The notes: generated by a model from the letters alone, not told the origin. 64,000 nucleotides of DNA from UBA5536 sp964592595 (GCA_964592595.1 CAZQFH010000010.1:1-64000), one strand, 5' to 3'; counted from the first letter of the stretch, positions 28,134 to 38,002 are shown. Numbers and translations are program-made.

Positions 28134-30239
28134 ATGGAGCGTAACCTGCTCGAAAATAAAATTGAATTTCTCAAAGGCGTTGGTCCCAAAAGGGCTGAAT
28201 TGCTGAATAAAGAACTTGATATTTATACTTTTGGCGACCTGCTCTTTCACATCCCTTTTCGTTATATCGACAAAAGTCAGGTTCATAAAATAAGTGATGT
28301 TAAGAGTGATCAGGTTTATTATCAGCTGATCGGACAGGTAACTCAGATGCAATCACATGGTAAACAACGTATTACGCGTATTTCAGCAAATTTCATAGAC
28401 GATAGCGGTAGCATCGAACTGGTTTGGTTCAAAGGTCTAAAATGGATCCATACCCGCTTTGAGCCCGGAAAAAAATACGTGCTTTTTGGAAAGGCCTCCG
28501 TTTTCAATAATCAATTCAACTTTGTTCATCCGGAAATAGAAGATTATCAGCCCGATATAATTCCGGTAGGCGAAAGCCTGGAAGGCGTTTACAGCACCAC
28601 CGAAAAACTGAAAAACAACGGATTGGGAAGTAAACAACTGGCCAAACTGATTAAAAACCTGCTGAACCAGCTCAACCAAACAGTTGCCGAAAACCTTCCA
28701 AAAAGCATTTTGGAGAAACATCGTTTGATGGACAGAAACCAAGCGCTTGATCAGATACATCTTCCACGAAACCAAAAAGACTTGCAGGCCGCAAACCTGC
28801 GCCTCAAATTTGAAGAGTATTTTTTTATGCAGTTAAATATGCTGCTACGCAAACGAAAACGCGAAACCATTTCTAAAGGCGTTGTATTCCAGAAGGTTGG
28901 AACACTTGTAAACTTATTTTACAAACATTATCTGCCGTTTTCGCTAACAAACGCCCAAAAAAAAGTGATTCGTGAAATCAGGTACGATCTGGGTTCTGGC
29001 CATCAAATGAATCGCCTTTTGCAGGGTGATGTTGGAAGCGGTAAAACAATTGTAGCCCTGATGATTATGCTCATCGCACTGGATAATGGATACCAGGCTG
29101 CTTTGATGGCTCCCACCGAAATACTTGCAACGCAGCACTTTCATTCTCTCAAAGAATTACTGATAGATATGCCTGTTAAAATTGCCTTGCTAACAGGTTC
29201 TACTAAGGCACGCGATCGCAAACCAATCCATGAAGGCCTCGAAGATGGAAGCCTGCAAATCATCATCGGCACACATGCGCTGATCGAAGAAAAGGTAAAA
29301 TTCAAGAACCTGGCTCTAACGATCATTGACGAGCAACATCGTTTTGGTGTTGCTCAGCGGGCAAGATTTTGGGAGAAAACTTCCAACCCGCCACATATGT
29401 TGGTAATGACAGCTACACCCATACCGCGCACACTGGCAATGACGCAATATGGCGATTTGGATATTTCTGTCATCGACGAACTTCCTCCCGGTCGGAAGCC
29501 TGTGAAAACAATTCACCTTTACCAAAGCCAAAGGTTGCGTCTGATCAGTTTTATGAAAAAACAAATTGCCGAAGGTCGGCAAGTTTATATGGTTTATCCA
29601 TTAATTAAAGAATCAGAAAAACTCGATTTGATTCACCTTCAGGAAGGATACGAAAGTTTGCTCCGCGATTTTCCTGAGCCTCACTACCGCATATGTGTCG
29701 TACACGGACAAATGAAAGCAGAAGATAAAGCATTCGAAATGCAACGTTTTATCAAAGGACAAGCTCACATTATGGTTGCTACCACAGTGATAGAAGTTGG
29801 CGTGAACATCCCTAATGCCAGCGTGATGGTCATCGAACATGCTGACCGTTTTGGTTTGTCGCAGTTGCATCAACTAAGAGGCAGGGTAGGAAGAGGAGCA
29901 GATCAATCTTATTGCATTTTGATGACTGATTATAAACTTTCGGCCGACGGACGCAAGCGCATGGCAACCATGGTGCGCACTACCGACGGTTTTGAAATTG
30001 CGGCAGTAGATCTTGAACTGAGAGGTCCGGGCGAAACTCAGGGCACGCGACAATCAGGCCCGGTGGGTTTAAAAATTGGAAACCTGATCAGGGATGAAAA
30101 ACTTATAAAACAGGTAAGAATTATTGTAAGCCAAATACTTGATGATGATCCCAGACTTATGAAATCAGAAAATCAAAACACAAAAGCTTATTTGATATCA
30201 CAATTCCAACAAAACTTCGACTGGGGTCAGATTGGTTAA
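28134..30239 (+). CDS. recG: ATP-dependent DNA helicase RecG
   Basis: 701 residues. It remodels stalled replication forks and branched DNA in the cytosol. Seen: the wedge/OB domain (KGVGPKRAELLNKELDIYTFGDLLFHIPFRY), Walker A LLQGDVGSGKT (Lys304), motif Ia APTEILATQH, LLTGSTK, the DEAH-like box IIDEQHRFG, MTATPIPRTLAMT, ATTVIEVGVNIPNA and QLRGRVGRG. The length is normal. It follows the hybrid kinase by 58 bases and precedes pheT by 143; those neighbours do not suggest a shared job. Confidence 0.98.
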   Translation: MERNLLENKIEFLKGVGPKRAELLNKELDIYTFGDLLFHIPFRYIDKSQVHKISDVKSDQVYYQLIGQVTQMQSHGKQRITRISANFIDDSGSIELVWFKGLKWIHTRFEPGKKYVLFGKASVFNNQFNFVHPEIEDYQPDIIPVGESLEGVYSTTEKLKNNGLGSKQLAKLIKNLLNQLNQTVAENLPKSILEKHRLMDRNQALDQIHLPRNQKDLQAANLRLKFEEYFFMQLNMLLRKRKRETISKGVVFQKVGTLVNLFYKHYLPFSLTNAQKKVIREIRYDLGSGHQMNRLLQGDVGSGKTIVALMIMLIALDNGYQAALMAPTEILATQHFHSLKELLIDMPVKIALLTGSTKARDRKPIHEGLEDGSLQIIIGTHALIEEKVKFKNLALTIIDEQHRFGVAQRARFWEKTSNPPHMLVMTATPIPRTLAMTQYGDLDISVIDELPPGRKPVKTIHLYQSQRLRLISFMKKQIAEGRQVYMVYPLIKESEKLDLIHLQEGYESLLRDFPEPHYRICVVHGQMKAEDKAFEMQRFIKGQAHIMVATTVIEVGVNIPNASVMVIEHADRFGLSQLHQLRGRVGRGADQSYCILMTDYKLSADGRKRMATMVRTTDGFEIAAVDLELRGPGETQGTRQSGPVGLKIGNLIRDEKLIKQVRIIVSQILDDDPRLMKSENQNTKAYLISQFQQNFDWGQIG

Positions 30240-30300
30240 TCATTGAAGAAAATCCTTCCTGTTGCATCTTCATGATACATGACAGATTGACATTAATTCG

Positions 30301-30308
30301 TACTTTTG
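30301..30308 (+). promoter_or_regulatory. Candidate -7 element for pheT
   Basis: TACTTTTG, perfect TAnnTTTG, 75 bases before the pheT start. No TTTG at the -33 distance. Confidence 0.4.
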
Positions 30309-30382
30309 TGGCCTAAATAAATCTGACAATTCGAAATATCCAGGCGACACAAGCGTTTGGTTTTAACAATTAGCTGAAATCC

Positions 30383-32854
30383 ATGAAGATATCCTACAAC
30401 TGGCTCAAAAAGTATATTGATTGCGACCTCCCGGCTGAGGAAGTAGCACAGGTATTAACTGCAACAGGATTGGAAGTTGAAGACATCATTCCTTTCGAAT
30501 CCATCAAGGGAAGCTTAAAAGGCATCATAACAGGTGAAGTGTTAACTTGTACACAACATCCTAATGCTGACAGGCTAAGCCTAACAACTGTTAATGTTGG
30601 TAACGAAACTCCCTTAGCTATCGTTTGTGGTGCTCCCAATGTTGCCGCCGGACAAAAAGTACTCGTTGCCACCATCGGCACAAAACTTTACAGCGGAGAG
30701 AGCAGCTTTGAGATTAAAAAAAGTAAAATCCGTGGTGAAGTTTCTGAAGGAATGATTTGTGCCGAAGATGAATTAGGACTGGGATCTTCACATGATGGTA
30801 TTATGGTGCTTCCTGCTGACACACCAATTGGCATTCCGGCTTCCAATATTTATGAAATTGAAGAAGATATAGTTTTTGAGATTGGCTTGACGCCAAATCG
30901 CTCAGATGCCATGTCGCATATCGGTGTTGCCAGAGATTTGGTTGCAGCCCTCAATCATCGCGAAAGCGAAAAGAAATACAAGCTTCAAATGCCTGATGTT
31001 GAGAGATTTTCAATTGACAACCAAAACCTTGATATCACTATTAAAATCGAAAACGCAGAGGCCTGTCCCCGATATTCAGGTGCTACTATAAGTGGCTTAA
31101 ATGTTGAACCCTCGCCAGAATGGATGCAAAACAAATTGAAAGCAATTGGCGTAAGACCTATTAATAACATTGTGGATATCACCAATTATGTGTTGTTTGA
31201 AACTGGCCAACCCCTTCATGCTTTTGATGCACAAGCCGTTACAGCTAACAAAATTATTGTTAAAATGCTGGATGAAGGCACTCCCTTCGTGACGCTCGAT
31301 GAGCAGGAACGTAAACTTACTGCCAACGATCTGATGATCTGCAATGCAGAAGCACCAATGTGTATCGGAGGGGTTTTTGGCGGACTGCATTCGGGAGTGA
31401 CTGAAAAAACCAAGGCTATTTTCCTCGAAAGTGCCTGTTTTGACTCACGCTTCATACGAAAAACTGCCCGTCAGCATGGCCTGCAAACTGACGCATCCTT
31501 CCGTTTTGAGCGTGGTGCCGACATTAATATCACCATTTATGCCTTAAAACGTGCGCTGATGTTGATGAAAGAAATTGCAGGAGGAGCGATTAGTTCTGAA
31601 ATAAAAGATGTACTTGCCAAAACTATTGAGCCAACAAAAGTGAAGCTGTCATATGCCTACCTGAATAAGCTTGCCGGACAAGTTATACCAACAGATGCCG
31701 TGGTATCCATTCTCGAGGATCTGGGAATGAAAATCCTGAGCCATACCGCTGAGGCTGTTGAAATGGAGGTGCCCTCCTATAAGGTTGATGTTTATCGTCC
31801 GGCTGATGTGGTAGAAGAAGTGCTTCGTATCTTTGGCTATAACAATATTCGTATTCCTGAAAAAGTGAATGCAGCTGTGCATGCCGGCCACAATTACAAC
31901 ACAGATAAGGTGCAGCAGCAAATTGCTGATATGATGGCATTTAATGGTTTTAAGGAAGTGATGAACAATTCGCTTACCAAGTCAGCTTATACCATAAAAC
32001 ATCCTGCTTTTGATGAAAATCAAAATGTAAAAATCCTCAATCCACTTAGTAATGAGTTGGACGTGATGCGACAAAGCCTGGTTTTTGGACTACTCGAAAC
32101 CATCAGCTATAACCAGAATCGCAGAATTCCTAACTTGAAAATATTTGAGTTTGGAAGTGTTTATCACTATGATAACCAGAAAAACAGCACGACAGAAAAA
32201 GCCCTTGCTCCTTATCAGGAACACACCCATCTCGATATGGCCATTATTGGTCTCAGGGAGGAAGAAAACTGGAATCACACTGATCAATCCGTTGATTTTT
32301 ACGACCTTAAATTTTATGCAGAGGGAGTGCTGACAAAATTAGGATATGACCTCACGCAGTTTAAAATACAAGCCATTGATAGTGAGTTATATGATTTTTC
32401 ACTGAAATACGAATTGAACGAAAAAGTTTTGTTGCAGATTGGAAAACTAAGCTCAAAAACACTCAAACTGGTTGATATCGACAAACCGGTATTTCATGGC
32501 AGCATGGACTGGACTGCCTTGATGAAAATTTACCAGAAAAAACAAATCAAACAATACACAGCTGTGTCAAAGTTTCCTGCCGTGCGTCGCGATTTGGCAA
32601 TGCTTTTCGATCAATCTGTCAGCTTTCAGGAAATCAGAACAGTTGCCAGCCAGGCAGAAAAAAAACTCCTAAAATCAGTTGGCATTTTTGATGTGTATGA
32701 AGGCGAAAAGATTCCAAAAGGGAAAAAATCCTATGCCTTGAGTTTTGTGTTGCAGGATAGCGAAAAAACACTGACCGACAAGCTCATCGAAAAATGTATG
32801 AGTCGCATACAACAAGCGCTTGAACAGCACTTTGATGCTAGTTTGAGGGAATAA
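30383..32854 (+). CDS. pheT: Phenylalanyl-tRNA synthetase, beta subunit
   Basis: 823 residues, the usual length. It forms the alpha2-beta2 enzyme that charges tRNA-Phe. Domains: core start MKISYNWLKKYID; tRNA-binding/EMAP-like domain (about 40-150, VLTCTQHPNADRLSLTTVNVG); B3/B4 editing domain (about 215-385, NNIVDITNYVLFETGQPLHAFDA); B5 domain (about 410-480); catalytic-like module; and the C-terminal FDX-ACB anticodon-binding domain (YTAVSKFPAVRRDLAMLFD). pheS is not in the window. Confidence 0.98.
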   Translation: MKISYNWLKKYIDCDLPAEEVAQVLTATGLEVEDIIPFESIKGSLKGIITGEVLTCTQHPNADRLSLTTVNVGNETPLAIVCGAPNVAAGQKVLVATIGTKLYSGESSFEIKKSKIRGEVSEGMICAEDELGLGSSHDGIMVLPADTPIGIPASNIYEIEEDIVFEIGLTPNRSDAMSHIGVARDLVAALNHRESEKKYKLQMPDVERFSIDNQNLDITIKIENAEACPRYSGATISGLNVEPSPEWMQNKLKAIGVRPINNIVDITNYVLFETGQPLHAFDAQAVTANKIIVKMLDEGTPFVTLDEQERKLTANDLMICNAEAPMCIGGVFGGLHSGVTEKTKAIFLESACFDSRFIRKTARQHGLQTDASFRFERGADINITIYALKRALMLMKEIAGGAISSEIKDVLAKTIEPTKVKLSYAYLNKLAGQVIPTDAVVSILEDLGMKILSHTAEAVEMEVPSYKVDVYRPADVVEEVLRIFGYNNIRIPEKVNAAVHAGHNYNTDKVQQQIADMMAFNGFKEVMNNSLTKSAYTIKHPAFDENQNVKILNPLSNELDVMRQSLVFGLLETISYNQNRRIPNLKIFEFGSVYHYDNQKNSTTEKALAPYQEHTHLDMAIIGLREEENWNHTDQSVDFYDLKFYAEGVLTKLGYDLTQFKIQAIDSELYDFSLKYELNEKVLLQIGKLSSKTLKLVDIDKPVFHGSMDWTALMKIYQKKQIKQYTAVSKFPAVRRDLAMLFDQSVSFQEIRTVASQAEKKLLKSVGIFDVYEGEKIPKGKKSYALSFVLQDSEKTLTDKLIEKCMSRIQQALEQHFDASLRE

Positions 32855-32857
32855 AAA

Positions 32858-32888
32858 TTGTAGAAAACAATAAAAAAGCGTAATTTTA
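32858..32888 (+). promoter_or_regulatory. Candidate promoter of the sigma-54 activator / lptE / secG operon
   Basis: TTG (32858-32860), exactly 20 bases, TAATTTTA (32881-32888), one base off TAnnTTTG. The start codon lies 18 bases downstream. Confidence 0.45.
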
Positions 32889-32906
32889 ACAGGATTAAAT
32901 CAGCTT

Positions 32907-34136
32907 ATGGAACTTCAGTCGATCAAGCAACGTTTTGGAATAATCGGACACGATCCTTTTCTGGAACGATCCATACATATTGCCGTTCAGGTTGCTCCTA
33001 CCGACCTCACGGTATTGATTACCGGGGAAAGCGGAACAGGTAAAGAAGTTTTTCCAAAGATCATTCATCAGGCCAGCGCACGCAAACATGGTTCGTATAT
33101 TGCTGTAAACTGCGGCGCCATTCCCGAAGGGACTATCGACTCCGAACTGTTTGGTCATGAAAAAGGATCATTTACAGGAGCCCACGAAGCCCGAAAAGGT
33201 TATTTTGAAGTAGTTGATGGTGGTACAATTTTTCTGGATGAGGTGGCCGAGCTGCCACTCTCGACGCAGGTAAGACTTTTGCGCGTGCTCGAAACAGGTG
33301 AGTTTCTGAAAGTAGGTTCCTCCAAGGTAATCAAAACCGATGTGCGAGTGGTTGCAGCCAGCAACGTTAATATACCCGAAGCCATTGCCAAAGGCGAATT
33401 TAGGCAGGATTTGTTTTACAGGCTAAATACGGTTCCGATCATGATTCCTCCGCTGAGGGAAAGAAAAGATGACATCCTGATGCTATTCAAAAAATTTGCA
33501 AACGACTTTGCAGAAAAGTATCGGATGCCCCCACTAAAACTGACCGATGAAGCCATTCATATGCTCGAATCCTATCGTTGGCCCGGTAATATCCGACAGC
33601 TTAAAAATGTTACAGAACAAATTTCGATTATCGAAAAAGAAAAGCTCATCGATGCTCCCATGCTAAAGTTATATCTTCCTGCCGATCACGCCAACTCGCT
33701 GCCTGTGCTTTACAAAGGACAGGAAGAAAAAGAAAAGCTCTCGGAACGCGACATACTTTATAAGGTGCTTTTCGACATGAAAAAAGATATTTTGGATTTG
33801 CGTAAAACCATGTCAGAAATTATTTCGGCCAAAGGCGTTAACGATGATTTTGAGCACAGCAATAATCAGCTGATACGGCAATATACTGATGATCTGGATG
33901 ATTTTGAGAACGAACACCTTCCAGAGATTCAAATTCAAGATGCTGATGATGATAAATCAAGCTTTCAACCATCAGAAGTTATTAATGAAAATCTTTCGCT
34001 CGAGAAAACAGAGATCGACATGATCAGAAGAGCCCTCGAAAAACACAAAGGAAAACGTAAAAGCGCTGCCCAGGAATTGGGCATTAGCGAACGAACGCTC
34101 TACCGTAAAATTAAAGAATACAACATTAATCTTTAA
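32907..34136 (+). CDS. Sigma-54-dependent transcriptional activator without receiver domain
   Basis: 409 residues. The AAA+ domain begins almost at the N-terminus: Walker A GESGTGKE (40-47), the sigma-54 contact loop GSFTGA (87-92, a Ser variant of GAFTGA), Walker B TIFLDEV (107-113), the second region of homology RQDLFYRLNTVPIMIPPLR and the sensor SYRWPGNIRQLKN. An acidic linker (about 280-365) leads to a Fis-type helix-turn-helix (KSAAQELGISERTLYRKIKEY). With no receiver or ligand domain in front, activity must be controlled by partner proteins or abundance. It starts a tight run with lptE (2 bases apart), a TPR protein and secG, an order I recall from other Bacteroidota, so an envelope-stress role is possible. 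Confidence 0.93.
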   Translation: MELQSIKQRFGIIGHDPFLERSIHIAVQVAPTDLTVLITGESGTGKEVFPKIIHQASARKHGSYIAVNCGAIPEGTIDSELFGHEKGSFTGAHEARKGYFEVVDGGTIFLDEVAELPLSTQVRLLRVLETGEFLKVGSSKVIKTDVRVVAASNVNIPEAIAKGEFRQDLFYRLNTVPIMIPPLRERKDDILMLFKKFANDFAEKYRMPPLKLTDEAIHMLESYRWPGNIRQLKNVTEQISIIEKEKLIDAPMLKLYLPADHANSLPVLYKGQEEKEKLSERDILYKVLFDMKKDILDLRKTMSEIISAKGVNDDFEHSNNQLIRQYTDDLDDFENEHLPEIQIQDADDDKSSFQPSEVINENLSLEKTEIDMIRRALEKHKGKRKSAAQELGISERTLYRKIKEYNINL

Positions 34137-34138
34137 TC

Positions 34139-34663
34139 ATGCCTAAGCTTAATATCATCTGCAAACTACAGCTCATTATCCTGTTTCTGATCAGCTTACC
34201 TTTGATGAACGGCTGTGGTGTTTATTCCTTTACGGGAGCCTCCATACCAGCCGAGGCTAAAACCATTTCGGTACAGTATTTTCAGAATAACGCCCTGCTG
34301 GTGGAACCTCTGTTGAGTGATGAATTCACCAACGGACTCAGGGATCGTTTTATGAATCAGACACAACTAAATATGGTAAACCAAAATGGTGATCTTGCGT
34401 TTGAAGGAGAAATAACTGAATACCGCACCACTCCTGTAGCTATCCAGAGTGACCAAACTGCAGCACTTAATCGACTTACTATTACTGTAAATGTGCGTTT
34501 TACAAATAAATTTGAAGAAAGTAATAACTTTGAAACCAAGTTTACGCAATACAAAGAGTATCCAAGCGAGCAAGACTTAAATGCAGTAAAACAAACACTA
34601 ATAACTGAAATAGTGGAAATGCTTGTTGATGATATTTTCAACAAATCTGTTGTAAACTGGTAA
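34139..34663 (+). CDS. lptE: LptE-family lipopolysaccharide assembly lipoprotein
   Basis: 174 residues. Lipobox MNGC (Cys26) after a hydrophobic signal. The mature protein has the LptE features GCGVYSFTGASIPAEAKTIS, FTNGLRDRFMNQTQLN and a beta-strand/helix pattern ending VEMLVDDIFNKSVVNW. LptE plugs the LptD barrel that inserts lipopolysaccharide at the outer membrane. The gene is two bases behind the sigma-54 activator and ten bases before the TPR gene. Confidence 0.88.
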   Translation: MPKLNIICKLQLIILFLISLPLMNGCGVYSFTGASIPAEAKTISVQYFQNNALLVEPLLSDEFTNGLRDRFMNQTQLNMVNQNGDLAFEGEITEYRTTPVAIQSDQTAALNRLTITVNVRFTNKFEESNNFETKFTQYKEYPSEQDLNAVKQTLITEIVEMLVDDIFNKSVVNW

Positions 34664-34673
34664 ATAAAACCTT

Positions 34674-35534
34674 ATGGATAAAGCCACTTTCATTAGCTTC
34701 CTCAGGGAACCAGAAAAACTGAACAAAGAAAGCGCCAATGACTTGATGGAACTAGCCATGCAGTTCCCTTACAGTGGTATCGTCCAAAGTTTGCTGGCCA
34801 TGAATATGTTCAAAATAAACCATATTGTTTACGACAGTCAGCTAAAACTGTCAGCCAGCCTCGTACCCGACCGAAACATACTCAGGTTGCATATCAGCAA
34901 GATTGCTCAACTGAGGGTAGTACCTGATCTACCGGATGAATACCGTAAAGCAAAAAGAGCTCCTGCCGGTGACACCATAAAAACTACTGAAACTCCAGTT
35001 GAAAAAACTGAAGAACCTATTGTAAAAGAAAATCTGGTTGCAAAAGAAGATCCGGAAACCCCTCACGATGAAGCAAAAGAAACTGTTGTTGAACAAGAAA
35101 AAAGCAAACAAAACAAAACAGATCAGGTAAATATAGAGGCTATACCTGATGCCAGCAACGAGCACAAAAAACAATCATTAGAAGAACTCAAAAGGATATT
35201 GGCAGAGCGTATCAGAGCCATTGAACAAGAAAAAAAAAGCCAGCAAAAAGGACAAAAACAAGGAATACCTCCTTCAAAAAAGGCCTTAATCGACAAGTTT
35301 ATCGCCGAAAATCCTTCCATTTCGCGCCCCAAGCCTGTATTTTATAATCCGGTCACTTTTGCTCAAAACAGCGTAGTTGATCAGGAAAATATTGTAAGCG
35401 AAACACTGGCCAAAATTTACCTCAATCAGGGGCATCGCGAAAAAGCTATTTCAATCTTTGAAAAATTAAGTTTGAAATATCCGGAAAAAAGTAGTTATTT
35501 TGCAGCCCTTATTAAAGAAACCAAGAAACATTAA
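34674..35534 (+). CDS. TPR-containing protein, unknown function
   Basis: 286 residues, no signal peptide. The N-terminal 80 residues are helical (LREPEKLNKESANDLMELAM). The middle (about 100-215) is a long, highly charged low-complexity region rich in Glu, Lys and Thr. The last 40 residues form one TPR-like hairpin (LAKIYLNQGHREKAISIFEKL). It sits in a lptE-TPR-secG row, 18 bases before secG, which hints at a link with envelope biogenesis or secretion. Function unknown. Confidence 0.8.
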   Translation: MDKATFISFLREPEKLNKESANDLMELAMQFPYSGIVQSLLAMNMFKINHIVYDSQLKLSASLVPDRNILRLHISKIAQLRVVPDLPDEYRKAKRAPAGDTIKTTETPVEKTEEPIVKENLVAKEDPETPHDEAKETVVEQEKSKQNKTDQVNIEAIPDASNEHKKQSLEELKRILAERIRAIEQEKKSQQKGQKQGIPPSKKALIDKFIAENPSISRPKPVFYNPVTFAQNSVVDQENIVSETLAKIYLNQGHREKAISIFEKLSLKYPEKSSYFAALIKETKKH

Positions 35535-35551
35535 ACGTTAAATAAAAGAAA

Positions 35552-35878
35552 ATGTACGTATTCATCTCTATTTTAATCCTGATTATAAGCGTTTTATTGG
35601 GTTTAATTGTATTAGTTCAAAATTCTAAAGGTGGCGGATTAGCCTCTAATTTTTCCTCCTCAAACCAGTTTATGGGTGTGCGTCAAACCGCTGACTTTTT
35701 AGAAAAAGCCACCTGGTCGATGGCAGTTGCCTTATTGGTTTTAAGTTTGGTTGCTACAATGGCAATCCCAAAATACAATGCTGCTGATGGCCAGTTCGAC
35801 ACTGAATTACGCGAGCAGATAGAACAAACAGCTCCGGTTGATTTTCAGGTGCCACCACCACAGGATATCGAAGAATAA
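35552..35878 (+). CDS. secG: Protein translocase subunit SecG
   Basis: 108 residues with two transmembrane helices (about 3-22 and 53-72) flanking the SecG loop: LIVLVQNSKGGGLASNFSSS then FMGVRQTADFLEKATW. An acidic, proline-rich tail ends the protein. SecG joins SecYE and speeds SecA-driven export. It is the last gene before a strong terminator at 35901-35939. Confidence 0.95.
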   Translation: MYVFISILILIISVLLGLIVLVQNSKGGGLASNFSSSNQFMGVRQTADFLEKATWSMAVALLVLSLVATMAIPKYNAADGQFDTELREQIEQTAPVDFQVPPPQDIEE

Positions 35879-35900
35879 GTTTCTTATCAAAAAAAGATCT

Positions 35901-35939
35901 AAAAATGTCAGAATGTCACAACATTCTGACATTTTTTTT
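35901..35939 (+). terminator. Strong terminator after secG
   Basis: A perfect 15-base stem (35901-35915 with 35922-35936) and a 6-base loop, followed by a T-run. It separates the secG transcript from groES-groEL. Confidence 0.88.
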
Positions 35940-36027
35940 ATGTTTTGGCTTTGGCACAAAATATGACAGCATCAGTGAGTCCCACACTGGGATATAAGAT
36001 GATTGAATAACTTAAAAAAATAGATTT

Positions 36028-36306
36028 ATGGGAAAATTAACGCTTAAACCTTTAGCCGATCGCGTGGTAATAGAACCCGCAACCGCTGAACAAAAAACTG
36101 CCAGTGGTATTATCATTCCTGATACAGCCAAAGAAAAACCACAAAAAGGTACTGTAATAGCAGTTGGCCCTGGCACTGCTGATGCACCTCTCACCGTGAA
36201 AGAAGGTGATCAGGTACTGTATGGCAAATATGCCGGCACAGAATTCACTATCGATGGTAATGAATACCTTATTATGCGTGAATCAGACATAATAGCAATC
36301 ATCTAA
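36028..36306 (+). CDS. groES: Co-chaperonin GroES
   Basis: 92 residues. The cap of the GroEL chamber. Seen: KPLADRVVIEPATAEQKTASG, the mobile loop region and GIIIPDTAKEKPQKG, then GDQVLYGKYAGTEFTIDGNEY and the end ESDIIAII. It lies 32 bases before groEL. No CIRCE element is visible upstream; a GG-N10-GA pair at 35953-35966 faintly resembles a sigma-54 site. Confidence 0.98.
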   Translation: MGKLTLKPLADRVVIEPATAEQKTASGIIIPDTAKEKPQKGTVIAVGPGTADAPLTVKEGDQVLYGKYAGTEFTIDGNEYLIMRESDIIAII

Positions 36307-36338
36307 AAATTAGCAATTAACTCTAAAATAATAAACCT

Positions 36339-37976
36339 ATGGCAAAAGACATCCTTTTTAATCTTGAAGCCCGCGACAGCCTTAAAAAAGGCGTTGACGC
36401 ACTTTCGAACGCAGTAAAAGTAACACTTGGACCTAAAGGTCGTAATGTTATTATTGAAAAATCATACGGCGCTCCTCAAATCACCAAAGACGGCGTTACA
36501 GTGGCAAAAGAAATTGAGCTTACCGACCCTGTCGAAAATATGGGCGCTCAAATGGTTAAAGAAGTTGCTTCAAAAACCAACGATTTGGCTGGTGATGGAA
36601 CAACTACAGCTACCGTGCTTGCTCAGTCAATCATCACTACAGGACTTAAAAACGTGACTGCAGGTGCCAATCCAATGGATTTGAAAAGAGGCATCGATAA
36701 AGCAGTTACTGAAGTAATCAAAGCGCTTAACAGCCAAACCCAGAAAGTGGGCGACAGCAACGATAAAATCAAACAAGTTGCCGCAATTTCTGCTAACAAC
36801 GACCTTACAATCGGCAGTTTGATTGCCGAAGCTATGAGCAAAGTTAAACAGGAAGGCGTTATCACTGTTGAAGAAGCAAAAGGCATCGAAACTTATGTTG
36901 ACGTAGTAGAAGGTATGCAATTCGATCGCGGTTACATTTCACCCTATTTTGTGACTGATGGAGAAAAAATGGAAGCCGTTTATGAAAACCCTTTCATCCT
37001 GATCTACGACAAAAAAGTTTCGGTAATGAAAGACTTGCTGCCTATTCTCGAGAAATCAATGCAGGCTGGCAAACCACTCATTATCATTGCCGAAGATGTT
37101 GAAGGCGAAGCACTCGCTACCTTGGTTGTTAACCGCCTGCGCGGATCATTGAAAGTTGCTGCTGTAAAAGCTCCAGGCTTTGGTGATCGCAGAAAAGAAA
37201 TGCTGGAAGACATAGCCATTCTTACTGGTGGAACAGTTATCAGCGAAGAAAAAGGTTACCGGCTCGAAGACGCTACACTCGATATGTTGGGTGAAGCCGA
37301 AAAAGTAACAATTGATAAAGAAAATACTACCATCGTTAGCGGACGTGGCGCTAAAGAAAACATCGAAGCACGTGTAGCTCAGATTAAAAATTTCATCGAA
37401 ACCACTACCTCCGATTACGACAAAGAAAAACTTCAGGAACGTTTGGCCAAACTGGCCGGAGGTGTTGCTGTGATTTACGTAGGTGCAGCAAGTGAAGTAG
37501 AAATGAAAGAGAAGAAAGATCGCTTTGAAGATGCTTTGGCTGCCACTCGTGCCGCCATCGAAGAAGGTATCATCCCAGGCGGTGGCGTTGCTTTTATCCG
37601 TGCCATCGAAGTTCTTGCTGATATGAAAGGCGAAAATGAAGACGAAACAACTGGTATTGCCATCATTCGTCGTGCGCTGGAAGAACCTCTCCGTCAGATT
37701 GTTGAAAATGCAGGTATGGAAGGCTCTGTTGTCGTGAACCGCGTGAAAGAAGGCAAAGGCGACTTTGGATTCAATGCCCGCACCGAACAATACGAAAACT
37801 TGTACGAAGCAGGTGTGATAGATCCTACAAAAGTTACCCGCATCGCCCTCGAAAATGCAGCCTCTATTGCTGGTATGCTGCTTACCACAGAGTGTGTTCT
37901 GGTTGAACATAAAGACGAAAATGCCCAACCTCAAATGCCACCAATGGGTGGAGGCGGAATGCCCGGAATGATGTAA
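36339..37976 (+). CDS. groEL: Chaperonin GroEL
   Basis: 545 residues. The ATP-dependent protein-folding ring. Seen: VTLGPKGRNVIIEKSYGAPQ, the ATP-site GDGTTTATVLAQ, the signature AAIEEGIIPGGGVAF and the Gly-Met-rich tail GGGGMPGMM. Length and tail are normal. It forms an operon with groES and ends at a terminator (38003-38036). Confidence 0.99.
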   Translation: MAKDILFNLEARDSLKKGVDALSNAVKVTLGPKGRNVIIEKSYGAPQITKDGVTVAKEIELTDPVENMGAQMVKEVASKTNDLAGDGTTTATVLAQSIITTGLKNVTAGANPMDLKRGIDKAVTEVIKALNSQTQKVGDSNDKIKQVAAISANNDLTIGSLIAEAMSKVKQEGVITVEEAKGIETYVDVVEGMQFDRGYISPYFVTDGEKMEAVYENPFILIYDKKVSVMKDLLPILEKSMQAGKPLIIIAEDVEGEALATLVVNRLRGSLKVAAVKAPGFGDRRKEMLEDIAILTGGTVISEEKGYRLEDATLDMLGEAEKVTIDKENTTIVSGRGAKENIEARVAQIKNFIETTTSDYDKEKLQERLAKLAGGVAVIYVGAASEVEMKEKKDRFEDALAATRAAIEEGIIPGGGVAFIRAIEVLADMKGENEDETTGIAIIRRALEEPLRQIVENAGMEGSVVVNRVKEGKGDFGFNARTEQYENLYEAGVIDPTKVTRIALENAASIAGMLLTTECVLVEHKDENAQPQMPPMGGGGMPGMM

Positions 37977-38002
37977 TATTATTCATCACAATATTTTCTT
38001 GT

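Noticed and set aside
35879..36027. CIRCE/HrcA operator before groES
   Set aside because: The only strong dyad there is the secG terminator, which lacks the TTAGCACTC half-site.
37146..37934. 262-residue ORF opposite groEL
   Set aside because: Pure antisense shadow of a highly expressed, codon-biased gene. The product is Phe/Cys/His-rich without motifs and has no leader or promoter.
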